Origin: Luscinia megarhynchos
Lineage: Eukaryota; Chordata; Aves; Passeriformes; Turdidae
Direction: 5' to 3'
Assembly: GCA_034336665.1 (NCBI GenBank)
Contig: CM067585.1
Span: 2,723,731-2,787,730, forward strand
Length of the DNA stretch: 64,000 nt
Position numbers and translations under genes: made by a program. Under the pieces are notes generated by a model. The model was not told the origin of the DNA, ran no database searches, and worked only from the letters and a program-made list of their open reading frames with translations. Positions 1 through 11,313 of the stretch are shown here, piece by piece (position 1 is the first letter of the stretch; every line of letters begins with the position of its first letter).

Positions 1-2200
1 TTTTAGAAGTGCATTTTTACTGACTAGTTAGCGTAACATCTCCTGAAGTGGCTTTGGGGGCTTTCCCCTCTGCTTATCCTTTTCCTCAGATGCAAGTTTA
101 TGTTTGTTCCCTGAGCCCACAGTGCTTGCTGTGGAATAAAGCCTGTTATGTACCCATGGTAAAGAGCTAGACTGTAAACTATTGGAAGCTTTCCAAGAAC
201 CAGGAGCAGATCATGCATCTGCCAGCTTTAAGATTTAAAAATCCTTTCAGTTTCTTCCAAGAGCTGCCAAACTCGATCTATCAGGGCTTTAGGGTCTGTG
301 AAATGAGAGCTCCACTATTGCTAGGAGCCAAGGGGGGAAAGCAGGTCCCCCCATCTGCCAGCTGTAAGAACTCCTCCTCCAGAATGTGCTCACAGAAACA
401 GAGGCAGATTCCTCCAGCAAGCCACATTTAGGCTTTTAAATTACAGAAATTACTCCTTTCCTGTGTGCTGAGGCTCTGCAGATTCAGGGTGCATCTTTGA
501 ACATACCTGAGAAGCATGAGGTACTGGCAAGTGTTGGTTGTGGGTGTTCTGCCAGTACTGGAGCAGAGCCCAGCACTAGGAGGGAGATGCATTCTTATTG
601 TGATCAGACTCTTCCCTCTGGCACTGAGCCTGGAGTGCAGGGCTGGTCCTCACAATGGCCTTAGAAAAATAAACATCTTAGTTCTTTTCCTCACTGGCAC
701 CAGCTGCCTGAGGAGCTCCAGGGGACACATCTGAAGGACTGTATTTCCACTGGGTACAGGCAGAGCAGCACATAGGTTCTGTCTTTGGAAAGACTTGAGC
801 TTATTTCTCCTGTTCTCAGGGAGGTGTGGGAAGGCTGCTGTCCTGCACATAAATAATTGGTGTCATAGGTCAGATACACTCTTCCTGTCATCAACAGACT
901 ATGTTTTTTAGGGAACCAACTACTGTTGTGAAAACAAGTAAGTTCCCTTGCCTGCCCAATTTCCTGTGCTAGATTGAGCAATTTGGGTCAGAAAAGGAAC
1001 CCCAAGTGTCTCATGACTGGTAACAGAACTCAGCACCCACGGAAAACCACTTTGCCCTGTGCCCCAGTGGACTGCATCCAGCCCTGGGTGGGGGTCTCCA
1101 GTGCTGTTGGAATGTGTGAATCATTTGTCTGTCAAGTGTCCTGACCTAACACTTGTTCTAGATCAAGAGCTAGTTAGCTTTGATTATTTGCAGCACAACT
1201 AGAAAGGCTGGAGGAAGGCATAATGTAATGGCTATAACCCTAATTTAAATAAATAAGTACAAAGGTACAAAGGTACAGAAGCATTTTAAGTTTTTTTTCC
1301 TTTTCATAATGCCCATGCTGACAGTAGCCCTCTGTTACCTGGAGCCTCCTGAGAAACACTGGGTGTCTGCAGACACATGCAGTCAGTCAGAAATTACCAA
1401 ACTGAGTGCATGAGGCCACTGGCTGGCCAGTTCTGCTCTCACACAGGAAGCCAGGCCAGGTTCCCTTTGGCCATAATGCTGATGTGGTGGAGGGAGGGGT
1501 AGAGATGTGCTGAGGCACTGCTAATTTCTCTTCCTTCCCTGCTTTACTGACCCAAGATCTGCAAGCAAAGATTCATTACTACTATTCACTACTGCTCCCA
1601 GACCTATATCAAGTTTCGATCCCAGCAGACCACGTGAGTCACTAAGAAAGGATGAAGGCATCAGAGGTGCAGTTGAGGAATTATGTGGACTGCATCCCTT
1701 ACAGCCACTCAAGAGCTTCATCAGCTCAGACTCTCTTCACAGGACCATGTAAGCTGCTTAGAAGCTGATGATAGAGCTCAATCTGTCCTTCCAGGTCTTT
1801 TAGAAGTCCCTTACAGCTGATACTGGGTCCACAGCAAGAGCTGTGAGGGCAGGCAGGGATGATGCTGTCTGGACCAACACAATGGATAATTTTGGTACAC
1901 TCAGCCTCTAGCTGCTCACTGCAGAGGCTCAGTGACACACTTCTTTCACGTTAAAGCAGGTCATCTGAGCTGCTCTCAGTGCCCATGAGGGCATCAGCCT
2001 GGACAGAGGCAGCTTTGCTGCCAGATTCCAGTTCTGCCCATTGTATGTGACAGAAGAAATGAGCACCCATTCTTCTGTCAAATGAGAAAAAGAAAATGTA
2101 AAATCCTGGTCCTCTGTTGTGTCCTTTGGTGCCTCTTCTTGAGAAAAGATGAGTGAATGATTCATGCCCCTCCTTGTGCAATCAGAACACACGAGTGGCC
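1..2200. other. PTAFR 3' flank, no coding gene seen
   Basis: This stretch lies downstream of the minus-strand PTAFR stop codon, so its right-hand part should be PTAFR 3' untranslated sequence. I found no canonical minus-strand AATAAA (TTTATT on this strand) here, so the 3' end of the transcript is not placed. A short tandem of the 8-mer GTACAAAG occurs at 1257-1280 (two exact copies and a diverged third). The open frames here are short, overlap on both strands and resemble no family I know. Confidence 0.5.
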
Positions 2201-3268
2201 CTAACAGATCCTAATGATGTCCTCTTGCTGAATTGTGCCCTCAATCACTGTTTCTGTTGTTTGCCTGGAGCATTTGCGGCTCCCTTTCATGCTTTTCAGG
2301 TTTTCTGAAAGATGCTTCTGGAACTTCTTGGTGAGGAAGCAGTAGATGATCGGGTCCAACACACAGTTTGTACTCAAGAGGCACAAAGTCACCTGGTGAG
2401 CATCGTTGAGCTGCTGGCGCAGCTGACAGTTTTCCTTCTTCCACTGCTCCAGAACAGTCAGAGTCCAGGGCAGGTCCACGATGTGATGGGGCACAAAACT
2501 TATGATGAACACAGCCAGCACTGTGCACACCATCCACAGAGCCCTTTGCTTGACGTGAGCGCTCTTCCGTGGGTGCACTGACTTGGAGAACAGGGTCCTG
2601 ATAATGACAATGTTCCAACCTAGTATTAAAAGGAAAATGATATAGAAGAGGATGCAGATGATGACATGAATGGCAAGAACAGCTGAAACACCAGCTGAGG
2701 TGTCATAGCGCTCAAAGCACCGTGTGAAATTCCTGGAGCCGACCTTCTCCTGGTTAGTATTATTGTCAAAAAGGTAATACAAAGAGCTGCCCACTATTAT
2801 GATCCAGATAGCTGCTGATAGGTAGATACCCCTTCTCTGGGTGGTCAGCTGAGCTGCTTTAATAGGATTAGTCACAGCTTGGTAACGGTTGTATGTGATG
2901 ACCATCAGAAAGGCAACAGAAGAGTAGGTATTAACAAAAAATAAACAGCCAGCCACATTACACAGGAACTCAGGCATGATCCAGTCTCCTTGGTGGTGGT
3001 AGTAAACAATCCACATTGGCATCGTAACTAAGAAGAGCAAGTCAGCTACTGTCAGGTTCATCATGAATATCTTGATTTCATTGAGTTTCTTGGTGGGGTA
3101 AATACGGCTGAAAATCCAGAGAACATAGCAGTTGGCAACAAAGCCCAGAATGAAAATAATGCTGTAGAAAACAGTGAAGAGGTTGTAGCGAAACTCAGAG
3201 TCTATGTGGCATGAAATGTAGAAATCAGCACTGCCTTCCACACCTGCTTTGTCCTTCCCAGGCATCAT
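2201..3268 (-). CDS. PTAFR: Platelet-activating factor receptor (class A GPCR)
   Basis: Gq/Gi-coupled plasma-membrane receptor for the phospholipid platelet-activating factor, acting in inflammation and platelet or leukocyte activation. The single-exon frame gives 355 residues from the first ATG (human protein: 342). Seen directly: seven hydrophobic segments; DSEFRY just before TM1; [10 protein letters not shown] in TM2; C103 and C184 as the conserved extracellular disulfide pair; NR in place of DRY at 127-128 (YNRYQAV), as in human PTAFR; DPIIY at 305-309 in TM7; C-terminal KCSRQTT. N-glycosylation sequons occur at N169 and N180 in extracellular loop 2. Two adjacent ATGs open the frame (3268 and 3265). 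The frame can be read back to a GTG at 3307, but a splice acceptor at 3323-3324 and the usual PTAFR structure, a 5' UTR exon spliced to a coding exon, support the ATG. The N-terminus is longer than human, and the tail ends in a cysteine (IIRIC). Confidence 0.96.
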   Translation of the reverse strand: MMPGKDKAGVEGSADFYISCHIDSEFRYNLFTVFYSIIFILGFVANCYVLWIFSRIYPTKKLNEIKIFMMNLTVADLLFLVTMPMWIVYYHHQGDWIMPEFLCNVAGCLFFVNTYSSVAFLMVITYNRYQAVTNPIKAAQLTTQRRGIYLSAAIWIIIVGSSLYYLFDNNTNQEKVGSRNFTRCFERYDTSAGVSAVLAIHVIICILFYIIFLLILGWNIVIIRTLFSKSVHPRKSAHVKQRALWMVCTVLAVFIISFVPHHIVDLPWTLTVLEQWKKENCQLRQQLNDAHQVTLCLLSTNCVLDPIIYCFLTKKFQKHLSENLKSMKGSRKCSRQTTETVIEGTIQQEDIIRIC

Positions 3269-3322
3269 GGTGTTGATGGGCACGTCTGAAGCACAGTTTC
3301 CTGCCACAGCTTTTCTTCTTAC
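3269..3322 (-). other. PTAFR: PTAFR 5' UTR part of the coding exon, with splice acceptor
   Basis: On the minus strand a pyrimidine-rich run ending in TTTTTAG lies just above 3322, so the coding exon probably begins there, 54 bases before the ATG. This fits the family pattern of one or more non-coding first exons located upstream (higher coordinates here). I could not place those first exons. Confidence 0.5.
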
Positions 3323-6300
3323 CTAAAAATAGACAGCAGAATTTAAGCTGATTGGTTTGGCACCATTGCTAAGCCAAACCTCACCTTTCATGATCAGTTA
3401 TCTATGACCATAGGAGCTCTGCCAGACACCTGCCATGTCTCCTTGGTCCTCTCTTTGGTCCCATTTCCACAGCATGAAAATCTGTGTGTCTTCATCCAGC
3501 ATTGTTTGCTGCAGTGAGGTCTCAGATCACTGATCTCTAATCTTAAAATACTTTCCTGCATGAAAGTTCTTAGACAAAAATAATCTGTTACTCTTCCCTG
3601 TCTCAAGTTTCTTAACCTTTTACTAGAATAATGAGTGTTTTCTATGATTCATTCTCTCCCTGCATCTGGTTCTTCTTTCTTCCACTGCCACCTCCCCAGG
3701 CCCCTACTTCCCACCACGGCTCCTGATACTTTCTAACTATTTTATATTTCTTTTAAAGAATTCCAGATGTGACAAAATATGTGTAAAAATGTTTCACAGA
3801 ATCTCACAAGAGTTGTGGTTGGAAAAGACCTTGGGAGATCACCTGGCCCAGCCCCTGCTGAAGCGGATTACCCTGAGCAGGTTGTGCAGGATGACATCCA
3901 GGCAGGGTTTGAGTAACTCCAGGGAAGGAGACTTCTCAGCCTCTCTGGGCAGCCTGTTCCAGGGCTGTGTCACTCTCACAGTCAAGATTTTTTTCTCATA
4001 TTCAGATGGGATTTCCTGCGTTTCAGTCTGTGCCTGGTGTCCAGGTCCTGCCACTGGGCACCACTGAAAAGAGTCTGGCCCCATCCCCCTGACCCCTCCG
4101 TGCAGACACAGACAGGGATAATGTCCCCCCACAATCTCTTCTCAAGGCTGAGCAGCCCTAGCTCCCTCAGCCTTCCCTCATCACAGACATGCTCCAGTCC
4201 CTTCATTATCTCTGCAGCTCTACTGGAATCCACTCCAGGAGCTCTATGGCTTTCTTGAGGGGTTTAATTATAGATTGAGGAGCCCAGAAGTGGGCATAGC
4301 ACTCCAGATGTGGCCTCACCTGAGCTGAGTAGAGGGGCAGGATCACTTTCTTCACTTGCTGCTCCTGAGCAGATGCCCTCCTTCCTCAGAACAGTTTGGA
4401 TCCTCCCCAGCAGCAGGGAGTGCCAGGAAACCCCATCCCATCCTCTGTGGGCTGAGTTCCCCCCAGGGTGCCCTTGTGGTGTTGTTCCTCATTTACACAT
4501 TTGCACATTTGCAATTTTCCTCTGCAAATGAGGAAGTCAGCTGGAGCTGAAGCTTGCTCTCTGTTTTTTGGTGGTTTTTTTTGCAGAATTGCAGCCCTCA
4601 GTGCTGCTCTCCAGTTCATTAGGAGAGGAAGGCAGCAGTCATCTTCCGAGGGTCCTGTCCTTCCTCACCCCTCTCAGGTCCTCTAAGGACATGACAATTA
4701 CAAGATTTGGACCTTTCCCAGGCATCTCCATGCTGGGCAGTGCTGATTTCCAAGTGTCCTTAAGCTCAGTCTTCCAGCCATGGAATGGATGCACAGCCAT
4801 GGCAGTGCTGGGAGCTGGCCCCAGGTGACACTTGTATTTCATATGTATTTCTCCTCATTTACCTTGATCTCTGCCACCCTCCTGAGAGCCCCCTGATCTC
4901 CAAAGGGCAGTAGATTATTCAGGTGGTGGGCTTCATCACTAGTCTGACCTTAGAATAAGGAATAAAAATCCAAGAAGTCCAAATTACCTAAGATCATTAG
5001 AGAACTCCTTTTTTTTTTCCACCCCCCAAATCTGCATCATTCACACTGCTGGGACTATCTGCAACACCAGCAAATAGTTCTGGTGCTTAGGGTTGGGATC
5101 TTCACAATGAAAGGTGGTCTACTCCTGTGGCACCAGACCTGAGGATACCAGGAGTAGGGGAAAAGAAAATAAGGGTAATGCAACTCTCTAGCAGTATTGA
5201 TGAGGAGAAATGCTTACATCCAATACATGGGTACAGCTGTTGTTCACAAAGTCCCTTCAGACAGTGCCCCAGAGCACTGTCCACCCACACCTCCATTTCT
5301 GGTTCTGCACAATGGCATGGTGGCCATCAAACTTTGCCCAGGAGTTCTGGAGAATTTTCCTGTCTGCAGACTGCACACTAGCTGCCTGAGTCTTGCACAG
5401 AACGTGGGCTTGAGCCACAGGGCTGTGCTCTAGAGAGGTGGGTGTGAGAACATGCTCTGTGACTGCTTCCAGTCTGCTGAAATCTCTGGCAAGGTGGTCT
5501 GTGGGAGATGGCTGTGCCCTTTCTCTGCAGCCTGTTCATGCTGCCTGTGCCAGCAGAAAGGCACCACAGGCAGGGTACAGGTGGCTGTGGGTGCTGGTCT
5601 CTGCTGCAGCAGCCTCTGCTGCCTGGCCAAACCCCCTGAGACCTCCAGCCCAAGCCTTGCCCACAGTCCCCCAGCCAGTAATCCCAGGTGGTTTGAACCA
5701 TCAGCTGCACTGCATGCAGGGCTGAAGATGGAAGTAACCAGCATGCTCAGGGCACCTGCTGATCCTGCTCCCAGTCCATAGACTCTGCCATGGACTGTGC
5801 CCTCCTAGTCAGCATTTACTGGCTTATAGATGAAAGCAAGCTCTGCCATCAGCAAGAGTGTATTCCAAGAGGAATAGTACTAATAAAGTATATTTTTTGC
5901 TTACCAGAGTTGAAAAATTTCAGCACAATATGTCCATCTTCAGCCTTAGTAGCAGTGGAGGTTTCACTGAGGATGCTTGGTTGTCTCCCAGTTGTTATTT
6001 TCCCTGCCCTGGGGCTGGACAGTGTCCACACTGGCAGCTCTTAAGAACAGGGCACCAGAATGGGAGCAACTGTAGCATGACTGCAGAGTCACCGGAAGAG
6101 AGGAAATGTGTTTCATCAGTTAAAGGAAATGAGAAATAAAATAAGTTGTAGAGGAAAGACAATTAGCCCAATTAGCCACAGCAAAGGTCTGGAAAGTCCT
6201 TAAGGCTTTTTCCTCAGTGTCTCTGCTCCTGATGATCCTGAAAGAGGGCAAAATTGGGATTTTCCTCTAAAGGCAGAATAGGAATCCACTCTGTGTCCCC

Positions 6301-9300
6301 AGTTAGATTTGGGATTGGAAAACTTTTTGAGCATCTTCCTCCCAAACAAAGGAATGGCAGAAGAGCTTCCATTTAATAACTTCCAGGAAAGGAAGAGACA
6401 GAAAACTCATACATGGACAGACTAATTTCCTAGCAGTCTCCTTCACACTTCAGCGAGAACTCCAAGACAACCACAAGTCCATGGACACCACAACTGGCAC
6501 CACAGCACAGGGTGGCCAAGGTAGCTGGGAGCCCCCTGAGCAGAGTGGAACCCCTGCAATGTGAGGGAGCCCCGAGGAAAGGGCACCACACGGGATGGAA
6601 GCCTCAGCAGGGTGGGCTGCATGGGGGGCTGGCATGTGCAGCAAGGGACAGCCAAGCTCTGTGTCAGGCCACATGAGGGTGAGCTGAGGCTCTTGCAGTG
6701 ATGCTCCAGAGCTGTGCTGGGATGGAAGCTGCAGACATCTCCCTCCCTCTGCCACCAGAAATGCTCCCTCCCCTCCCCTTCCCATCAGCTGCTGTAAGGA
6801 TAAAGGAACCTGACCCTTCTTGGATAAGACAGAGCTCCAGGTCTGCCCTGTAGGCTGCTCCTGCAGGTTCAAACTTAAAACCAAGCAAAAGCCAAGAGCA
6901 TGCTACAGAGGTTGGCTGGCAGCCAGCCCAGATCTCTGGGGAGAGCAGCCAGCGATGTGGGGAGGTAGCAACACTTGATAAATCTTGGTTCACTGTCCAG
7001 CCACAACCCAGCCCTTAGAGGAAATGAAAGCCCAGGGAGTTTTGGGCTGGGGAGGAACCTTCAGAAGTCTTCATCCTTCCTCTGCTCAGCCCTGCAGCAT
7101 GGCCATTCTGCATTGCCAGCTCTCTCTGCCGCCATACGATGCCCAGCTCCTCCCTTTTACTCCTTTCCCACCTGGGGATCCTCTTTCCCTGCTCTCCTGG
7201 CCCTACTGCCGATTTCTGAGCATGTAACTGACTTCAATATTAGATGCATTTTGCCAGTGGAGGCTGGGCTCGTTCAGCACTCCTGGCAGTCTGACTGCCC
7301 TGTACTCTATTTCCTGCTCTTCCCACCCACTGAATGCACACACTGGCTGACAGCTCTGATGGTTATGCAAGGCTGAGTAGAGAAAAAAAACCAATCTCGA
7401 ATCTGCCTTTACTTTCATCAAACCAACTTGCAACCTAATAAAAAATAAATTAACTTTTACTCTGATTCCCATATATGCTGTTAAGAAGCATGGATAATCC
7501 TTCAGGTTGTTGTACGTGCTGGATCCTAGAGCAGCTGTTCCAAACTCCACTCTCTGTGGATAACCCCACACAGGCTGACTGGTGGGCAGTGGCTGTTCCC
7601 GTGGGTCCAGCAGCATCCTCATGGCAGCACATGGCAGATGCCCAGTGCCTCCTGTAAGCCCCACCTGCCTCTGGCACATGTCCTTGTGGTCATAGCCCAT
7701 TAGCTACACACTCACTTTGGATAATCATTTGTAAATTTTGGAGGGATCAGAAACTCTTGGGTTTATAGGCAAATACTCAGAGACTTCTTACCAAGAGCAA
7801 GCTACACTGCATTGGCAGAGAAGAGCCCTTTAAGGAGTGCAAATGGAAGAGCAGCATTTCAGCTGATGGGTCTGTGATTGCCCTGTCGGTGACACAAGCA
7901 GCAAACAGGGACAAGATGAAATACCAACATGCAGCCTGTGACAGCACCAGCCACTGACACACAGATGAGCTTGGTCCCTCCTGGTTCCAGTCCCCAGGAC
8001 ACATTCTTGAGTGCCAGGATCAGTGATGGGAAAAACCACGAAATTCTTTTGGAGCTGCAGCGTACACTCAGCTGGTGCTCAGTGTTACTCTGTGAGCTCA
8101 CACTACTCATGTAACACTCCACAAAATTTTCTTTTGCTTGTTGCAGGAAATAAATACTAAATAAACTCAGCTTGCCCCATCATGAGCACAGCCTGTCCCC
8201 ACCTCACTACCAAGTCTGCAGGAATGTGCCCTGGAGCTGGACTTGCTCAGCAGGAAAACACACCAACCAAACAGCCAGAAGCCACTCCTGGGCCAGTGGC
8301 ACTCCCTGGGTGCCCTCTGACAGCTGTTGAGGCAGGGCATGGCTTCAGCTGCTGGCTGTGCCACAGGGATTGCCCAGGCTGGCAGAGAATGTCACTGCTG
8401 GGAGCTGGAGAGCCTCACCAGCAGTGGGTGAGGTGAGAGAGCAGGGCAGCCTCCAGCTGGTTTTGGTTCCCAAGCCCAGCCCTGCTGCACTGGGCAGAGG
8501 GGTAAGTTCACCATGTCAGGATTTGTGTGCTACAGCCTCAGGCTGTCACACCTCTGCTGGAGGCAAAAGCCATGTCCAGCCTGTGCTGTCACAGCTGGGA
8601 CAGTGCTCCTGCCACAGCTGCTGCCTTTCTGCCCCATCTGCCTGCCCAGCCTGGTCAGGGGCTGTGCACGAGTGGGATGAGACCTGCCCTCCCTGAGAGG
8701 CTCCAAGCACTGCCTCCTCTTCCTCACCTTGGTAAGGGCCAGGCAGGGCTCCTCACCTTGCTTCACAGCACGGAAGTGAAGCCAGGGTCGCTGTCACTCA
8801 GGGGTGGAATGGGACCTTGGTGAGAGCAGTCCCCCTCCCCACAGCCCCAAAGGCGGCAGCAGCACCCACCTGACTCACGCTGTCATGATGCACCTCGTCA
8901 CCTCACCCCTGCTTGCTGGGCTGTGCACAAGGAGTGCCTTCCCACACCCACGCTGGGAGGGTGAAGATGTCTCCAAAGCTCTTGGCCCTGTCTGAGACGC
9001 CGTGGCTCAGAGATCCGTGGGGGATGCAGAGCCAGTTACCCAGACACGGAAAGAGCTTGGGGAGAGAGGCCTGGGAGAGCAAGCAGAAGGGAAAGGAGCA
9101 TCTTACCTTGGAGTCACAGAGCACCTGCTCCAGCTCAGCCACAGACCCCAGCCCACCAAGTCTGTGCTGCAAGTGGAGCAGCAGAGCTGAGCTGTGTGTG
9201 TGCTCCTGCCTGGGAAGAGGTTCTGACAGGAAAGAGGGCGTCATGCTGGCTTTCAGGTGAGTGACTCACTTCCCTCTTGGCATTTGTTACACGCTTAGCC

Positions 9301-10530
9301 GTGCCCTGGCTGTACCCTGAACCCTGACACCAGTTCCTGTGGTTCTTCCTCGGGCAGGCAGTGCAAGGAACACAGTGCCTGAGGCTTCACTGATGGTGAG
9401 GAGCTTGTCACACTCCTGTGGCACCTGGTGCCTCACAGGCCAGAGTTGGGATAGCCCAGCCCTGGAGCAGCTCCTGGCTGGGCCAGGGGCAGAGAGGAGG
9501 TCCCAGGTCAGCAAGAGGGGGCCACTACTCTCACCAGATCTGTCCTCTGGGCTCCTCATTTCCTTCCAGGTCCCAGGGTCAGGAGGGAGCCCAGTGAGTA
9601 CTTGTTCCAGGGTTTCCATGATAGGTGGAAATTCATTGGGCAAAGTGCCATGAAGGGCATTGCTCTGCTGTGAAGTCCCCAAAACAAAAAACCTCAGCCA
9701 GAAAATGTCCCAAGCTATGGTAGCTCATTCCTGTACCCCTTCTGCAGGATTATAAACCATCCTTGGTCCTTGTGGTCTTTCAGCCTGAGAAGAAAGGGTG
9801 GCTGGGCATATGGGGGACCCTCTCCTTCCTGCTGCCACTGGCACTGCCCTGCCCAGATTCCACATGAGGGGTTTTCCCCATCATAATCTGTGGCACTGGC
9901 ATTGCTCAGGTCAGGGGCACAACATCCACCTGAGTCACTCATAACAAGAAACCACATCTTTCTGTCTGCTCACTTTATGCTCCATGGGTTATTTAACATG
10001 GAAATATTCTTGGGGTTTCCTTGTTCGTAAGAATTGGCTCTTATTTTGGCAGGAAAGGAAGTGTGAAGCTTTATAAACAGTCCTGAAGGGCAAGACAGTC
10101 ATAACCCATAGGTGCACAAAGGAACTGGCTGGCTGTGTGCCCTGGAGATCCCCAGGCACCCAACCAGAGCTGCAGCAAACATCCCAACTTCCCAACCCAA
10201 CAGCAAAGCCTTTCCCAGCACAGACAGTTATCTCTGCTCTTTGCCAGCAGAGACAGCCAGGTTGGGATTAAGGCAGCCAGGCTCTTCCAGGAGCACAGCC
10301 AGAGGATGAGGACAGTTCATGTCCCCTCTGCATCAGGCTGCTGCCACTGCACTTGAACAGCTTGGACAGCTTAAATGGGATGTGGAGAACTGGAAAGGCA
10401 GAAAGCTGGCACCACAGTCTGAGCTTGGGGCACAGGCTCATGCTGAAGAGCAGCAGCATCTCAGTGACAGCACTTCATTCACACTCTTGCGATTACATTT
10501 TTTAATAATTCCAAGAAAAAAAATACTCCA
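3323..10530. other. Non-coding interval between PTAFR and DNAJC8
   Basis: No recognisable coding exon. It holds one antisense CR1 copy (about 3794-4370) and a GC-richer stretch at roughly 5400-9700 with many short overlapping frames on both strands but no family match. PTAFR 5' UTR exons and its promoter probably lie somewhere in this interval because the coding exon has an upstream splice acceptor. A TGACTCA AP-1-type site occurs at 9262-9268. Confidence 0.45.
3794..4370 (-). mobile_element. CR1 LINE fragment, antisense
   Basis: Starts with the reversed CR1 tail (CACAGAATC) followed by the familiar antisense CR1 text: GGTTGGAAAAGACC, then a block on the packet of flaws typical of CR1 3' ends (CATCCAGGCAGGG, GGCAGCCTGTTCCAGGGC, CTCCAGATGTGGCCTCACC). 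Alignment to CR1 becomes uncertain after about 4360. It is 5'-truncated, as nearly all CR1 copies are, and any open frame in it is a relic. Confidence 0.88.
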
Positions 10531-11190
10531 GTAATTTGGGTAAAAATTTATTTTACATACAGACCATTGCAGCTTAACTATTAATCAAGAGAAGTTATTT
10601 TCCTTTATAGGAAGTGACCAGCTGGTCTGAGATTAACAGAAGTCTAAGCCTGAGAGCTGGGATTTTAGTCTGGAAATCAGATCTTGGGGTAGGTTCTTTC
10701 CAAGCACTACTCAATGCAGTGAGGAGCTGCAGGACTTAACTGCAGGCCAGCTGCACTGCACAGTGCTGGAAGCACACTCCCAGAGTCAGCCCAGATCTTT
10801 CCCAAGCTGACCTTGCTGAGAAAGGTGGTGCCTGGAAGGGTTTGGATGCATTTCCAATATTTTGTTCAGCTCTCAAACTAAAAACAGAAGTGGTGAAACA
10901 GCACAGTCTCTGTGAAGTACAAAACACCGAGTTACAGGGCAGCAGACACACGGGACAGCAGGGTGGGCGGGGACTCTCCTAAGCCAAGTGCTCTATGTGG
11001 AGTGGGGCCCTGGCCAGAGTCATTCTCTGGCCCTATTTCAAACAGACAGAGTACAAAAAATACTTTGACTGATAATTAACTGTACTGGAAACAAACAGTC
11101 TACTAAAAAGCAAATCTTACTCTAGGTGCCAATGAGTCCTTAAAAGCAGAGAAGGGACTGAGGAGCTGCACTTGGGCAGTGCTTCCAGGA
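10530..11190 (-). other. DNAJC8: DNAJC8 3' UTR with poly(A) signal
   Basis: Runs from the DNAJC8 stop codon (11191-11193) to a minus-strand AATAAA at 10547-10552 (TTTATT on the plus strand). Cleavage is expected 10-30 bases further, giving a 3' UTR of about 650 bases. Confidence 0.7.
10547..10552 (-). terminator. DNAJC8: DNAJC8 poly(A) signal AATAAA
   Basis: Canonical hexamer on the minus strand, the first one met downstream of the DNAJC8 stop codon. Confidence 0.65.
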
Positions 11191-11313
11191 TCATTCACGC
11201 TGCTCCATTTTTACTTTGGGAGGTCTCAGGAAGGTCCTGTTTTTCTTTTCTTTCTTCCCCTTTGTATTTGCCTGGAAATTTCTCCAGCTGTCTACACGAC
11301 CATCCCGACTTTC
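11191..11313 (-). CDS. DNAJC8: DNAJC8 coding exon 9 (residues 212-251 and stop)
   Basis: Encodes [20 protein letters not shown] through the family-specific end [10 protein letters not shown] and a TGA stop. Confidence 0.96.
   Translation of the reverse strand, partial: ESRDGRVDSWRNFQANTKGKKEKKNRTFLRPPKVKMEQRE

Noticed and set aside
2241..2618. 125-codon minus-strand frame overlapping PTAFR
   Set aside because: It is a shadow frame of the PTAFR coding exon with no family resemblance.
3839..4233. Open frames on both strands at 3.8-4.3 kb
   Set aside because: They are inside the antisense CR1 copy and are remnants of repeat sequence, not host genes.
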